64,000 bases of DNA from positions 62,001 to 126,000 of the forward strand of contig NZ_AKJA01000017.1 in assembly GCF_000282575.1 (NCBI RefSeq), given 5' to 3'. A program made the translations under genes and the position numbers. Below, piece after piece: positions 34,259 through 44,709 of the stretch. Below the pieces are notes generated by a model. The model ran no database searches. It saw only the letters and a program-made list of their open reading frames with translations, and was not told the DNA's origin. The stretch comes from Herbaspirillum sp. YR522. GTDB lineage: Bacteria > Pseudomonadota > Gammaproteobacteria > Burkholderiales > Burkholderiaceae_D. Numbering within the stretch: the first letter of the stretch is position 1; each line of letters starts with the position of its first letter.

Positions 34259-35719
34259 TCAGGGTGCCAGCGTCGAGCTGCTGGCCGAATTGTCCTGCCA
34301 GCCGCCGCCCAGCGCCTTGTACAGCGACACCGTGGCCTGCAGGCGTTGCAGCTTGATCTGGCCCAGCTGGTTCTGCGCTTCCGACAATGCGCGTTGCGTG
34401 TCGAGCACCACCATCAAGTCCTCGGCACCGGCCCGGTAGCGGATCTCGGACAACTCGAACGCAAAGCGCGCCTGGTCGACTTCACCGGTCTTGAGGCGGT
34501 AACGCTCCTCCAGGCTGCGAATGGCGCCCAGGGCTTTTTCCACCTCGGACAGCGAATTGATGACGCGCTGGCGGTACACCTGCACCAGCTCTTCCTTCTG
34601 GGCGATGGCCAGGTCGCGCTGGTTCTGCAGGCGCCCGCCATCGAAGATCGGTGCGATCAGGCCGGCACCGATGCTGGCAAACAGGTTGGGACCATCGAAC
34701 AGCGACAGCAAGGCGCTGCTCTGGGCGCCGGTCGAACCGGTCAGGGTGATACTGGGAAACAGCGCCGCCCGGGCCACCGCCACATTGGCACTGGCCGCTT
34801 CCAGGTTGGCCTCGGCGCGGCGGATGTCGGGTCGGCGGGTGAGCAGCTCGGAGGGCAGGCCGGCCGAGATGCGTGGCATCTGGATGCGCATCAGGCCTTT
34901 TTCCTGCACGGTGAAGTTCTGCGGTGGGCGACCCAGCAAGATCGCCAGCGCGGTCTGCGCATCCTGCTCCTGCTGTTGCAGGTCGGGTATCAGGGCCCGC
35001 TGGTTGGCCAGCGCCGAGCGCTGCCGCGCCAGGTCCAGCGGCGAAGCGGAACCGGCCCGGCTTTGCGCCTCCACCAGCTTGAGCACGCGCTCGGCGGTGC
35101 TGACGTTCTGGCGCGCGATCTCGAGCCGGTCGCGCAACGACAGGACCTGCAGGTAGGTCGACACCACGCCCGAGGTGACCGTCAGCGCCACCGTTTCGCG
35201 ATCGTAGCGATTGGCGCGCAACGACGCTTCGGCCGCATCGCGGCCAGCGCGGTTCTTGCCCCAGAAGTCGATCTCGTAACTGACATCCAGCGTGGCACCG
35301 GCAGTATTGCTGGGGCTGCCACCGGAGATCGGCAGATTGCGCGCGGCATTTATATTGACGCCTGCCGCCGGCAACAGGGGCGCGCCGGCCAGGCGCGCCT
35401 GGGCTTCGGCCTGGCGCACCCGCGAAAACGCTGCGGCGATCTCGAAATTGTTTTGTTGACTCTCGTCGACCAGCATCGACAGCTCGTTGCTGCCGAACTG
35501 CTTCCACCAGTCCGAATCGGGCCACAACTGCTCGGCTTGCGCCGGACCGGTGCCGGCGGCGCCGATGTTGCTGCGACTCCAGTTGTCGGGCACGTCCATC
35601 TGCGGCGCCGCGTCCTTGTCGACCTGGCGCGTGGCGCAACCGCCCAGCGCCACGATGAGCGCCAGGGCAATGGTCTTGAAGGCAAGTGATGGCGCGGGTG
35701 ACAGGCGGCGCTGGGTCAT
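34259..35719 (-). CDS. Outer-membrane efflux factor (OprM/NodT family lipoprotein)
   Basis: TolC-like outer-membrane channel for a tripartite export pump, 486 residues. MTQRRLSPAPSLAFKTIALA then LIVALGGCATR gives a lipobox with Cys. The family signatures DVSYEIDFWGKNR and LLTRRPDIRRAEANL, and the repeated alpha-barrel/beta-barrel halves (LFDGPNLFASIGAGL) are present. It sits 79 bp after the adaptor gene in the same direction. No inner-membrane pump gene is adjacent. Confidence 0.92.
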   Translation of the reverse strand: MTQRRLSPAPSLAFKTIALALIVALGGCATRQVDKDAAPQMDVPDNWSRSNIGAAGTGPAQAEQLWPDSDWWKQFGSNELSMLVDESQQNNFEIAAAFSRVRQAEAQARLAGAPLLPAAGVNINAARNLPISGGSPSNTAGATLDVSYEIDFWGKNRAGRDAAEASLRANRYDRETVALTVTSGVVSTYLQVLSLRDRLEIARQNVSTAERVLKLVEAQSRAGSASPLDLARQRSALANQRALIPDLQQQEQDAQTALAILLGRPPQNFTVQEKGLMRIQMPRISAGLPSELLTRRPDIRRAEANLEAASANVAVARAALFPSITLTGSTGAQSSALLSLFDGPNLFASIGAGLIAPIFDGGRLQNQRDLAIAQKEELVQVYRQRVINSLSEVEKALGAIRSLEERYRLKTGEVDQARFAFELSEIRYRAGAEDLMVVLDTQRALSEAQNQLGQIKLQRLQATVSLYKALGGGWQDNSASSSTLAP

Positions 35720-35798
35720 AGGTGAAATCTGATCAAAGGCATAACAGGTCGCGCCCACCCCGGGGCCGATCCAGGCATTGTATAGGACAGCCGCCGCG

Positions 35799-37016
35799 CT
35801 AGCGCGGTGCCGTCGATGGCGATGGCGATGGCGATGCAGCGTTCGAAGGTGCGACGGCATTGGCCGGCAGCAGCACCTGTTCACCCTCTTTCAGCCCCGA
35901 CAGCACCTGGGCATGTTCGCCGTCGCGAATGCCGATCTTGATGCGACGGGTCTCCAGCTTGCCGTCGGGCAGTACCACCTTGACCGGCTGGGTGCCATCC
36001 ATGCCGGGCTTGGTCACCAGCGACTGTGGAATCGTCAGCGCCTGGTCGACCCGCGCCAGCACGAAATAGACATCGGCGCTCATGCCACTCATCAGCTCGC
36101 GGCTGGGATTGGCGACATCGAACAGCACCGTATAGAAGGCCTTCTTGCCCTGGCGGCCCGAGTCGTCGGTGGGCAACAGCATGATCTGGCGCAGCTTGCC
36201 GCTCCAGCGCTTGCCGGGAAAACCGGGCGTGGTGAAATAGGCGGTCATGCCCTTTTGCAGGCGGGTCACGTCTTCTTCGGCCACCGGCACCTGCACCGTC
36301 ATGCGCGACAGGTCGGCAATGCGCATGAGCACTTCCTGGTTGCCACCCACCATCTGGCCCACCCGTGCGTTGAGCGTGACGATGGTGCCGCCCACCGGGG
36401 CGTCGATGCGGGTCTGCTTCTGGATCGCCTCGTCTTCGCGGATGCTCGCCTCGGTCTGCTGGATCTGGGCGTTGGTGGCGTCGACCTTGGCGGCGGCGGC
36501 ATACATGTTCATGCGCGACGATTCGTAGGCCTCTTCGCGGGTGGCGTTCTCGGCCTTCAACTGGGTCTGGCGCTGGAACTGCAGCTGGGCAAAGTCGAGC
36601 TGGGCGTTTTGCCCGGCCAGCTCGGCCTTGAGCCGTGCCAGTTGCGCCCGGTTGCTTTCGACGCGCCCGTTCTGGACCGCCGGCGACACCGTCACCAATG
36701 CCTTCCCGGCCTTGACCGTTTCACCGATGGCGACATCGACGTCGGCAATCTGGCCGGCCACCTTGGAACCGATATCGACATAGTTCTGCACCACCACGTT
36801 GCCGGTGGCGTTGACCACCTGCTCGAGATCGGCGCGACCGACGCTGGCCGTCTCCAGCTTGACCGGCACCGGGGCCGCCATTGGCGGTGGCGTGCGCTGG
36901 CGCCACAGCAACGCGGCACCGGCCACCAGCAGCGCCACCACCACGGTGCCGGCCACCAGCGTCAGGCGCGACGGCGCGGCATCCGGTGTCGACGATGGTG
37001 CTTGCTGCTCGCTCAT
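35799..37016 (-). CDS. MacA-like periplasmic adaptor (HlyD/MFP family)
   Basis: 405 residues. One N-terminal membrane anchor (LTLVAGTVVVALLVAGAALL), a biotinyl-lipoyl half-motif (GNVVVQNYVDIGSKVAGQIA), a long alpha-helical hairpin (about 110-190) and a beta-barrel (FTTPGFPGKRWSGKLRQI). The hairpin and PTDDSGRQGKKAFYTV resemble MacA, the adaptor that partners the ABC protein MacB, more than AcrA. The C-terminus is Pro/Ser/Ala-rich. The start at 37016 is supported by AGGA 5 nt upstream. MacB itself is not in the window. Confidence 0.88.
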   Translation of the reverse strand: MSEQQAPSSTPDAAPSRLTLVAGTVVVALLVAGAALLWRQRTPPPMAAPVPVKLETASVGRADLEQVVNATGNVVVQNYVDIGSKVAGQIADVDVAIGETVKAGKALVTVSPAVQNGRVESNRAQLARLKAELAGQNAQLDFAQLQFQRQTQLKAENATREEAYESSRMNMYAAAAKVDATNAQIQQTEASIREDEAIQKQTRIDAPVGGTIVTLNARVGQMVGGNQEVLMRIADLSRMTVQVPVAEEDVTRLQKGMTAYFTTPGFPGKRWSGKLRQIMLLPTDDSGRQGKKAFYTVLFDVANPSRELMSGMSADVYFVLARVDQALTIPQSLVTKPGMDGTQPVKVVLPDGKLETRRIKIGIRDGEHAQVLSGLKEGEQVLLPANAVAPSNAASPSPSPSTAPR

Positions 37017-37113
37017 GGTGTCCTGCCTGTCTTGCATCCTGGATTACCTCAAATGATGACGGCCGCAGTTCAGCCGGCCGCCATGCCGCCCTGCCGTGCC
37101 GTCGTCGGTCGCC

Positions 37114-39735
37114 TCAAGCCGCCAGCGCGGCAGCGCCGGGCGCAGCGCCCAAGGCGGCACGCCATTGCGGGTGGACCTCGGGCGCGCCGCTCCAGACGGC
37201 CTGGTGCAATTGCGACAACAGGCCGGGCTCATCGAGCAGGCTCATCTTCTGCTTCTCGTCGAGCGCGTCAGGACCTTCCCTGAGTGCGCGACGCACCAGC
37301 TTGTCACGCAGGTGCAGGGTCAGCTGCGGTACCTGCGGGTGGGCATGGGCGGTGGCGCAGACCAGTGCATTGACGGCCGGATCGACCACCGCCTCGATAA
37401 AGCCCGGCAACGCCGGCGTGGCTTGATGATGGCGGATGGTTTCGCGCAATTCGAACGGTGGGTCGGTTTCTTCAGGAATCTTGAAGAAACCCATGCCGCG
37501 GAAGGCGCGCCCGAATCCTACCCGCGAGGACAGCACCGACACTGGTATCGAGATGGCCAGCGAGCCCGCGATCGGCAGCAACCACCAGATGAACGAGGGA
37601 TTGAGCCAGTACACCAGCGCGCCCCAGGCCACGCCCACCACCGAATGCATGCCGTGGCGACGCACCGCCTCGCCCCAGCCGGTTTCGTTGTCGGCCCGTG
37701 GCGGCGACTTCCAGCCGGCGTTCCAGCCCAGGAAGGCGCCCAGCACGAAGCGCGTATGAAACAGCATGCGCACCGGCGCCAGCACCATCGAGAACAGCAG
37801 CTCGACGATCATGCTGGCCGTCAGCGCCAGCGCGCCGCCGAAGCCGCGCGCGCCCTTTACCGCAAACAGCAACACCGCCAGCACCTTCGGCAGGAACAGG
37901 ATGGTGGCAGTGGCCGAGACCAGCGCCAGCGCCTTTTCGGGATGCCATTCGGGCCAGATCGGGAACATCTGGCGCGGTTCGACGAAGTACTGCGGATCGA
38001 TCAACGTATGCGCCGCCAGCAGCAGCGTCGACAACACCAGGAACAGTGCCCACAAGGGGGCCGATACGTAGGCCATGACCCCGGTGACGAACACTGCGCG
38101 GTGCACCACATGCATGCCGCGCGCCAGGAACAGCCTGAAGTTCATCAGGTTGCCCTGGCACCAGCGGCGATCACGGCTCAGTTCGTCGAGCAGGTTGGGC
38201 GGCATTTCCTCGTAGCTGCCGTCGAGGTCGTAGGCGATCCACACCGACCAGCCGGCGCGACGCATCAGCGAGGCCTCGACGAAATCGTGCGACATGATCG
38301 GCCCCGACAGGTTGCCGCGACCGGGCAACGGCGCCAGCGCACAGTGCTTCATGAAGGGCGCCAGGCGGATGATGGCGTTGTGGCCCCAGAAGTGCGACTC
38401 GCCCAGTTGCCAGTAATGCAGGCCGGCCGTAAACAAGGGACCATAGACGCGGGTCGAGAATTGCTGGATACGGGCATACAACGTGTCGCGGCCAGCCGCG
38501 CGCGGGGCGGTCTGGATGATGCCCGCGCCGGGATGCTCTTCCATCAGGCGCGTGAGCTTGGTAAGGCATTCGCCGGTCATCACGCTGTCGGCGTCCAGCA
38601 CCACCATGTAGCGGTAGTTGCTGCCCCAGCGACGGCAGAAGTCGTCCAGGTTGCCGCTTTTGCGCTTGACCCGACGCCGACGGTGGCGATAGAAGATGCG
38701 GCCGAAGCCGCCGGTTTCGCGGCACAGCGTGGTCCAGGCCTGGACTTCGGCGGCGCAGATGTCGGCTTCGTAGCTGTCGGACAGGATGAAGAAGTCGAAA
38801 TGCTGCAACTGCCCGGTGCGCTCCAGCGATTCGTAGGTGGCGCGCAGGCCGGCCAGCACCCGCGCCACATCCTCGTTGCAGATCGGCATGACGATGGCGG
38901 TCCGGGCCTGCGGCGAGATCTCGCGGCTGCCCGATTTCTCGTGCGAGATCAGGTATTCGTCGTCACCCCGCATCAGCACCAGAAAGCCGGTCATGGCGGT
39001 CCAGAAACCGGCCGACACCCACAAGAACAGCAGCGCGAACAGGCCCAGCACCAGCATCTCGAGCGGCTTGGTACCGTGATACGGCAGCACATCGCTCATG
39101 AAATAGGTCGCCATGGACGTCTGCAGCACCATCAGCACCAGCAAGGTGATACGACGTACATTGCCGCTGCGCTGCCAGTAGCCCTTCGGATCCGGGGCGT
39201 CGGAATTGCCCAGGTGATCCTCGACGTAATGCGGCTCGTCGGCCAGCACCGGTTCGGCCGCCGCCGCGTGCGTCTTGTGCCGGCGCCAGCGGCGCGGCCG
39301 GCGTTCGAGACGGCGGTTTTCTTCGTCGACCCAGCGCGCCAACGGATTGAGGTCGCCCCACGGGCGCGGCACCATCGAGCGACGCGCCAGCGGCGGGCCC
39401 ACTTCGATGTGCGGGTGGCCGCGCTCCTGGCCGATCGGCGGCGCCTGGTGCGATGCACTGGCCGCACCGGCAAACAGCAATTGCAGCCGGGCCGCCACCG
39501 ATGCCCGGGCGGCGCTGTCGCTGGTGGATGGATCGGAAAGCGAGGAGTCGCCCTGGCCGGCCGCGGCCAGCACGCGATGCAGGTCGGCCACCGGATCGCC
39601 CGAGCCCTGCTCGCCCACGCGCTCGATCAGCTCAAGACGCTGCCCAGGCGACAGCGGCAGGCGGTCGAGGTAATCCTCGAGCGCCTGCGAGGCCGCCGAT
39701 GTCTGCCTTAGTTGGGGGGTAATATGTAGCTCCAC
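37114..39735 (-). CDS. opgH: Glucans biosynthesis glucosyltransferase H
   Basis: Inner-membrane glycosyltransferase that polymerises UDP-glucose into the beta-1,2 backbone of osmoregulated periplasmic glucans and passes it to the periplasm. The 873-residue product has GT2 motifs: VMPICNED, the DAD of VVLDADSVM, a central [12 protein letters not shown], and the QxxRW-type RRWCQGNL. Hydrophobic blocks lie before and after the GT core. The start overlaps the opgG stop by 28 bp, so the genes are translationally tied. Confidence 0.95.
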   Translation of the reverse strand: MELHITPQLRQTSAASQALEDYLDRLPLSPGQRLELIERVGEQGSGDPVADLHRVLAAAGQGDSSLSDPSTSDSAARASVAARLQLLFAGAASASHQAPPIGQERGHPHIEVGPPLARRSMVPRPWGDLNPLARWVDEENRRLERRPRRWRRHKTHAAAAEPVLADEPHYVEDHLGNSDAPDPKGYWQRSGNVRRITLLVLMVLQTSMATYFMSDVLPYHGTKPLEMLVLGLFALLFLWVSAGFWTAMTGFLVLMRGDDEYLISHEKSGSREISPQARTAIVMPICNEDVARVLAGLRATYESLERTGQLQHFDFFILSDSYEADICAAEVQAWTTLCRETGGFGRIFYRHRRRRVKRKSGNLDDFCRRWGSNYRYMVVLDADSVMTGECLTKLTRLMEEHPGAGIIQTAPRAAGRDTLYARIQQFSTRVYGPLFTAGLHYWQLGESHFWGHNAIIRLAPFMKHCALAPLPGRGNLSGPIMSHDFVEASLMRRAGWSVWIAYDLDGSYEEMPPNLLDELSRDRRWCQGNLMNFRLFLARGMHVVHRAVFVTGVMAYVSAPLWALFLVLSTLLLAAHTLIDPQYFVEPRQMFPIWPEWHPEKALALVSATATILFLPKVLAVLLFAVKGARGFGGALALTASMIVELLFSMVLAPVRMLFHTRFVLGAFLGWNAGWKSPPRADNETGWGEAVRRHGMHSVVGVAWGALVYWLNPSFIWWLLPIAGSLAISIPVSVLSSRVGFGRAFRGMGFFKIPEETDPPFELRETIRHHQATPALPGFIEAVVDPAVNALVCATAHAHPQVPQLTLHLRDKLVRRALREGPDALDEKQKMSLLDEPGLLSQLHQAVWSGAPEVHPQWRAALGAAPGAAALAA

Positions 39736-41318
39736 GTTTCTGACAAGGTTGTGCCGCCGTTGCCGTTACGCAGGAACCCGCGCAACTCGACCGGCTTGTT
39801 ATCTTCGACCCGACGCAGCTTGACCTCGATGCGCCAGCCACCGGTGACTTCGTTCTTGCGGGTGGTGACGCTGGCAATCTTGCCATTGGCGTCGGCCTCG
39901 ACCACACCCTCGACGCGGGCATTGGCGGCCAGCTTCTTGAGCGAACTGCCGTCGAAATCGACCGCCAGCGCCAAGCCGTCGTCCTGCTTGCCTTCCTGGC
40001 GTGGCCGGTAGCCATGGCCGTACAGGGTCTGCGTGACCCAGGCCAGTGGGGGCCTCTTCTCGCCATCCTTCTGCCACAGCATGCGGTACTCGACGTTGAG
40101 CGGCTGGCCCGGCTTGGGCAGCGTATTGGGAATCCAGTAGGCCACGATGTTGTCGTTGGTCTCGTCGGGCGTGGGGATCTGTACCAGCTCCACCCGACCC
40201 GAACCCCATTTGCCCTTGGGTTCGATCCAGGCACTGGGGCGCGCCTGGTAGTTGTAGTCGAGATCCTGGTAGTTGCCGAATTCCCGGTCGCGCTGCATCA
40301 GGCCGAAGCCCAACGGGTTGTCGAACGAGAACGACGTCACCAGCAGGCGCTTGGGATTGACCAGCGGGCGCCACAACCACTCGCCGGTGCCCGATTGCAT
40401 CGACAGCCCGTCCGAGTCATGCACCTCGGGCCGGAAGTCGTCGGCCGGACCAGGCTGGTTCTCGCCGAACAGGAACATGCTCGTCAACGGCGCAATGCCC
40501 AGCTTGGTGACGTTGCTGCGCAGGTAGATCTGGGCCTTGACGTCGATGGCGGTGTCCGAACCGGGCTTGAGCACGAAACGATAGGCGCCGGTGGCGCGCG
40601 GCGAATCGAGCAGCGCGTAGACCACCAGCTCGCGGCTCTCGGCGGCGGGCCGTTCCAGCCAGAACTCGGTGAAGCGCGGGAATTCCTCGCCCGAATAGAG
40701 CGCCGTGTCGATCGCCAGGCCCCGTCCGGACAGGCCATAGCCCTGGCCCTTACCCATGGCGCGGAAGTAGCTGGCGCCATGGAAGGTCAGCACATCATCC
40801 TTGACCTTGGGGTTGTTGACCGGAAAACGGATGCGGAAACCGGCAAAGCCGATGTTGCGCAGGGTACGGGGATCCACGCCGCGCACGTGGCTGTAATCGA
40901 ACAACGCCGGATTGAAGCCGATCTCGCGCACGCTGTTGCCGATCACCTCGTTGATCTTGACCGGATCGTTGAAGCCACCGCCAAGATGGATGAAGGTCAA
41001 TTCGAACGGCAGCTTCTGGGCCCGCCAGTACGACTTGTCCACGCGATAGCTCAGCTGGTTGGCCTGCTCGTAGCTCAGTTCGCGCACCGCCTTGGGCGCC
41101 TCTTCGGACGGCTTCTTGTACGACTTGCCGGCCAGCGCCTTGGCGCGCGCGGCCACCGTGTTGAAGTCGAAGGCGAACGCCGCAGGCTGCACCAGCAGCA
41201 GCCCGACCAGGGCGAGCGGGCCGGCAAGGCGGCGCCACCAGCTGCGGCATACCGGCTGCCATGGCAGCGCAGCCGGTCGGGGGACGATGGGGGACCACAT
41301 TATTTTATTGTCTGACAT
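39708..41318 (-). CDS. opgG: Glucan biosynthesis protein G
   Basis: Periplasmic protein needed for branching or assembly of osmoregulated periplasmic glucans. After a long basic N-terminus (start at 41318, [12 protein letters not shown]), [20 protein letters not shown] is a Sec signal. The mature part starts [18 protein letters not shown], then [20 protein letters not shown] and [20 protein letters not shown], all OpgG/OpgD hallmarks. About 536 residues. It is the upstream partner of opgH. In-frame starts at 41408 and 41300 are also possible; no strong ribosome binding site distinguishes them. Confidence 0.93.
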   Translation of the reverse strand: MSDNKIMWSPIVPRPAALPWQPVCRSWWRRLAGPLALVGLLLVQPAAFAFDFNTVAARAKALAGKSYKKPSEEAPKAVRELSYEQANQLSYRVDKSYWRAQKLPFELTFIHLGGGFNDPVKINEVIGNSVREIGFNPALFDYSHVRGVDPRTLRNIGFAGFRIRFPVNNPKVKDDVLTFHGASYFRAMGKGQGYGLSGRGLAIDTALYSGEEFPRFTEFWLERPAAESRELVVYALLDSPRATGAYRFVLKPGSDTAIDVKAQIYLRSNVTKLGIAPLTSMFLFGENQPGPADDFRPEVHDSDGLSMQSGTGEWLWRPLVNPKRLLVTSFSFDNPLGFGLMQRDREFGNYQDLDYNYQARPSAWIEPKGKWGSGRVELVQIPTPDETNDNIVAYWIPNTLPKPGQPLNVEYRMLWQKDGEKRPPLAWVTQTLYGHGYRPRQEGKQDDGLALAVDFDGSSLKKLAANARVEGVVEADANGKIASVTTRKNEVTGGWRIEVKLRRVEDNKPVELRGFLRNGNGGTTLSETWSYILPPN

Positions 41319-41658
41319 GCAATTTTCTGATTGTTGAGCTTTCGACAGCGCCATCCGCGGCGCACACTGCTCGCGTTCTTCGCGGGGGACAAATATGACG
41401 GCGATCACGGTGCAGCCGGAAAAGCAGGCGCTAGTTTAACCAAATGTTGCATGAATTGTTCGCCGCAATGCGCGGATTCGGCGTTGCGACCAGTTCAGGG
41501 GGACCGCGGTGGACTGGCAGGCAATCGAACTAATTCGATGTCACAGTCCAACGTATAAGGGCAGCGTTCGCATGGAAAGTTCCGTGCCGCAGCATCTCCT
41601 GTAACATGTCGGCTTTCGTTGGCCCCTCCCGGCCGACGCGTTCGACGAAAGAATCCGC
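41319..41658. other. Divergent intergenic region opgG / folA
   Basis: 340 bases between divergent genes. TATAAG at 41554-41559 is a possible -10 for folA without a good -35. I see no other gene, terminator or repeat. Confidence 0.4.
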
Positions 41659-42162
41659 ATGTCTTCGCTTAGCTCCGCCACGGATGGGCTCACCATCATC
41701 GTGGCCACCGACCGCAACAACGGTATCGGCATCAACAACACCCTGCCCTGGCGGCTGCCCGAAGACCTGGCGCATTTCAAGCGCACCACCTCGGGGCATG
41801 CCATCCTGATGGGTCGCAAGACCTTCGAATCGATCGGGCGCCCCCTGCCCAACCGCCGCAACATCGTCATCACGCGCAATGCCGCATGGCAACACGAAGG
41901 GGTCGAAGTCGCCACTTCGCTGCAGGCTGCCGCGCAGCTCGGCGCCGGTGCCCCGGCCTTCATCATCGGTGGCGCGCAAGTCTACGCCGAAGCCCTGCCG
42001 CTGGTGCGCCGGCTGATCGTCACTCGCATCGACCACAGCTTCGATTGCGATGCCTTCTTCCCGGCGCTGGCGCCGCACGAATGGCGCGAAACCGACCGCC
42101 AGCAGCACCACAGCGACAGCGGCGGATTCGACTATGCGTTTGTGACATACGAAAGACCTTGA
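41659..42162 (+). CDS. folA: Dihydrofolate reductase
   Basis: Reduces dihydrofolate to tetrahydrofolate with NADPH; target of trimethoprim. The 167-residue product has IIVATDRNNGIGINNTLPWR (substrate/Met20 loop), the GRKTFESIGRPLPNR NADPH-binding part, and IIGGAQVY. A Ser/Thr-rich extension of about nine residues precedes the core. It recycles the folate oxidised by thyA. Confidence 0.96.
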   Translation: MSSLSSATDGLTIIVATDRNNGIGINNTLPWRLPEDLAHFKRTTSGHAILMGRKTFESIGRPLPNRRNIVITRNAAWQHEGVEVATSLQAAAQLGAGAPAFIIGGAQVYAEALPLVRRLIVTRIDHSFDCDAFFPALAPHEWRETDRQQHHSDSGGFDYAFVTYERP

Positions 42163-42220
42163 GGCCAGCCTGCATGGGCCCTGTTGTTTTTTCCGGTTTT
42201 TCTTTAATATGCGCACCTCT

Positions 42221-42240
42221 TTTTCGCATATCTGCGAAAA
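42221..42240. promoter_or_regulatory. Perfect palindromic hairpin upstream of the decarboxylase
   Basis: TTTTCGCA-TATC-TGCGAAAA, an 8-bp perfect inverted repeat in a pyrimidine-rich gap of 177 bases between folA and the decarboxylase gene. It may be a regulatory binding site or a weak terminator of folA. Confidence 0.4.
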
Positions 42241-42339
42241 TCCGCTTTCTTTTTACCTGCCCAGGCGCAGTTCCTCTTGACCCCTGAGCGCTCCCGGCCC
42301 GCCCCATGGCGCATGGGCGCTCGAGCCCTGGAGAAATCC

Positions 42340-44607
42340 ATGAAATTCCGCTTCCCCATCGTCATCATCGACGAAGATTTCCGTTCCGAGAACACATCCG
42401 GACTGGGCATTCGCGCCCTGGCCGATGCCATCCAGGCCGAGGGCCGGGAAGTCCTGGGCGTGACCAGCTATGGCGACCTGGCGCAGTTTGCGCAACAGCA
42501 GTCGCGCGCCTCGGCTTTCATCCTGTCGATCGACGACGAAGAGTTCGGCGCCGGTTCTTCCGAAGAAACCGACTTCGCGCTCAAGGCGCTGCGGGCCTTC
42601 GTGGGCGAGATTCGCCACAAGAACGCCGACATCCCGATCTACCTGTACGGCGAGACCCGCACTTCGCGCCATATCCCCAACGACATCCTGCGCGAGCTGC
42701 ATGGTTTCATCCACATGTTCGAGGACACCCCCGAATTCGTGGCGCGTCACATCATCCGTGAATCCAAGTCCTACCTCGACGGCCTGGCGCCGCCGTTCTT
42801 CCGCGCGCTGGTCGACTATGCCCAGGACGGTTCCTACTCCTGGCACTGCCCGGGGCACTCGGGTGGCGTGGCCTTCCTGAAGTCGCCGATCGGCCAGATG
42901 TTCCACCAGTTCTTCGGCGAGAACATGCTGCGCGCCGACGTCTGCAACGCCGTCGAGGAACTCGGCCAGTTGCTCGACCACACCGGTCCGGTGGCCAATT
43001 CCGAGCGCAATGCGGCGCGCATCTTCAACGCCGACCATTGCTACTTCGTCACCAACGGCACCTCGACCTCCAACAAGATGGTGTGGCATTCGACGGTGGC
43101 CCCGGGCGACATCGTGGTGGTCGACCGCAACTGTCACAAGTCGATCCTGCACTCGATCATCATGACCGGCGCCATTCCGGTGTTTTTGATGCCGACCCGC
43201 AACCACCTGGGCATCATCGGGCCGATCCCGCTCGAGGAGTTCACGCTGGAAAGCATCCAGAAGAAGATCGAAGCCAATCCGTTTGCCCGCGAGGCGGTCA
43301 ACAAGAAGCCGCGTATCCTGACCATCACCCAGTCGACCTACGACGGCGTGGTGTACAACGTCGAGACCCTGCGCGAGATGCTCGACGGCGAGATCGATAC
43401 CCTGCACTTCGATGAAGCCTGGCTGCCGCACGCCACCTTCCACGACTTCTACAAGGACATGCACGCCATCGGCCGCGACCGCCCGCGCGCCAAGAAGTCG
43501 ATGATCTTCTCGACCCAGTCGACCCACAAGCTGCTGGCAGGCCTGTCGCAGGCCTCGCAGATCCTGGTGCGTGAATCCGAAACGGTGCAACTTGACCAGG
43601 ATGCCTTCAACGAGGCGTTCCTGATGCACACCTCGACCTCGCCGCAGTACTCGATCATCGCCTCCTGTGACGTCGCCGCGGCCATGATGGAAGCCCCGGG
43701 CGGCACCGCGCTGGTCGAAGAAAGCATCCTCGAGGCGCTCGACTTCCGCCGCGCCATGAAGAAGATCGACCAGGAATTCGGACCCAGCGACTGGTGGTTC
43801 CAGGTCTGGGGACCGAACCAGTTTGCCGAGGACGGCATCGGCGAGCGCGAAGACTGGATCATCAAGGCCGAGGACGACTGGCACGGCTTCGGCAACCTGG
43901 CGCCGGGCTTCAACATGCTCGACCCGATCAAGGCCACCATCGTCAACCCGGGCCTGTCGCTGGATGGCCAGTTCGGCCAAGCCGGCATCCCGGCCTCGAT
44001 CGTGACCAAGTACCTGGCCGAGCACGGCGTGATCGTCGAGAAGTGCGGCCTGTATTCGTTCTTCATCATGTTTACCATCGGCATCACCAAGGGCCGCTGG
44101 AACACGCTGGTGACGGCGCTGCAGCAGTTCAAGGACGACTACGACAAGAACCAGCCGATCTGGCGCATCCTGCCCGAGTTCGCGGCGGCCAACCAGGGCC
44201 GCAATGCGCGCTACGAGCGCCTGGGCCTGCGCGACCTGTGCCAGCAGATCCACGAGACCTATCGGGCCTACGACGTGGCACGCCTGACCACCGAGATGTA
44301 CCTGTCGGACATGCAACCGGCCATGAAACCGTCGGACGCGTTCTCGAAGATGGCACACCGCGAAATCGACCGGGTGCCGCTGGACGAACTCGAAGGCCGC
44401 GTGACATCGATCCTGCTGACGCCCTACCCACCCGGTATTCCACTGCTGATCCCGGGCGAGCGCTTCAACAAGACCATCGTCGACTACCTCAAGTTCGCGC
44501 GCGATTTCAATGAGAAATTTCCGGGCTTCGAAACCGACGTGCATGGCCTGGTCAAGCGCGAGGTCGATGGCCGTCGCGATTACTTCGTCGACTGCGTCAA
44601 GCAATAG
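42340..44607 (+). CDS. Orn/Lys/Arg decarboxylase (AdiA-like arginine decarboxylase probable)
   Basis: PLP enzyme, fold type I, 755 residues, decarboxylating a basic amino acid and consuming a proton. The N-terminal wing is flavodoxin-like (FPIVIIDEDFRSENTSGLGI). The PLP lysine is K397 in STQSTHKLLAGLSQ, with HFDEAWLPHATF upstream. The length matches biodegradative arginine decarboxylase AdiA (about 755) better than LdcC/SpeC (about 711-715), which favours arginine, but substrate is not proven. GGAG 6-8 nt upstream sets the start at 42340; an in-frame ATG at 42277 has none. No adiC-like antiporter is next to it. A strong terminator follows. Confidence 0.85.
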   Translation: MKFRFPIVIIDEDFRSENTSGLGIRALADAIQAEGREVLGVTSYGDLAQFAQQQSRASAFILSIDDEEFGAGSSEETDFALKALRAFVGEIRHKNADIPIYLYGETRTSRHIPNDILRELHGFIHMFEDTPEFVARHIIRESKSYLDGLAPPFFRALVDYAQDGSYSWHCPGHSGGVAFLKSPIGQMFHQFFGENMLRADVCNAVEELGQLLDHTGPVANSERNAARIFNADHCYFVTNGTSTSNKMVWHSTVAPGDIVVVDRNCHKSILHSIIMTGAIPVFLMPTRNHLGIIGPIPLEEFTLESIQKKIEANPFAREAVNKKPRILTITQSTYDGVVYNVETLREMLDGEIDTLHFDEAWLPHATFHDFYKDMHAIGRDRPRAKKSMIFSTQSTHKLLAGLSQASQILVRESETVQLDQDAFNEAFLMHTSTSPQYSIIASCDVAAAMMEAPGGTALVEESILEALDFRRAMKKIDQEFGPSDWWFQVWGPNQFAEDGIGEREDWIIKAEDDWHGFGNLAPGFNMLDPIKATIVNPGLSLDGQFGQAGIPASIVTKYLAEHGVIVEKCGLYSFFIMFTIGITKGRWNTLVTALQQFKDDYDKNQPIWRILPEFAAANQGRNARYERLGLRDLCQQIHETYRAYDVARLTTEMYLSDMQPAMKPSDAFSKMAHREIDRVPLDELEGRVTSILLTPYPPGIPLLIPGERFNKTIVDYLKFARDFNEKFPGFETDVHGLVKREVDGRRDYFVDCVKQ

Positions 44608-44632
44608 GCCTGGTCACACTGGCCACGACAAG

Positions 44633-44666
44633 AGCCGATGCCGCAATAGCGGTGTCGGCTTTTTTC
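44633..44666 (+). terminator. Terminator of the decarboxylase gene
   Basis: AGCCGA-TG-CCGC, loop AATA, GCGG-TG-TCGGCT followed by a T-run. Confidence 0.88.
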
Positions 44667-44709
44667 CTGGCGACAGCGGATCGGCGAAGCCTTGCCATGC
44701 CACGTCCGC

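Noticed and set aside
34179-34439. 86-codon plus-strand frame over the end of the outer-membrane factor gene
   Set aside because: Antisense to conserved coding sequence and without a ribosome binding site.
42253-44604. Minus-strand open frame of 783 codons opposite the decarboxylase gene
   Set aside because: Exact antisense of a complete PLP enzyme with all motifs. The antisense product has no known domain and no ribosome binding site.
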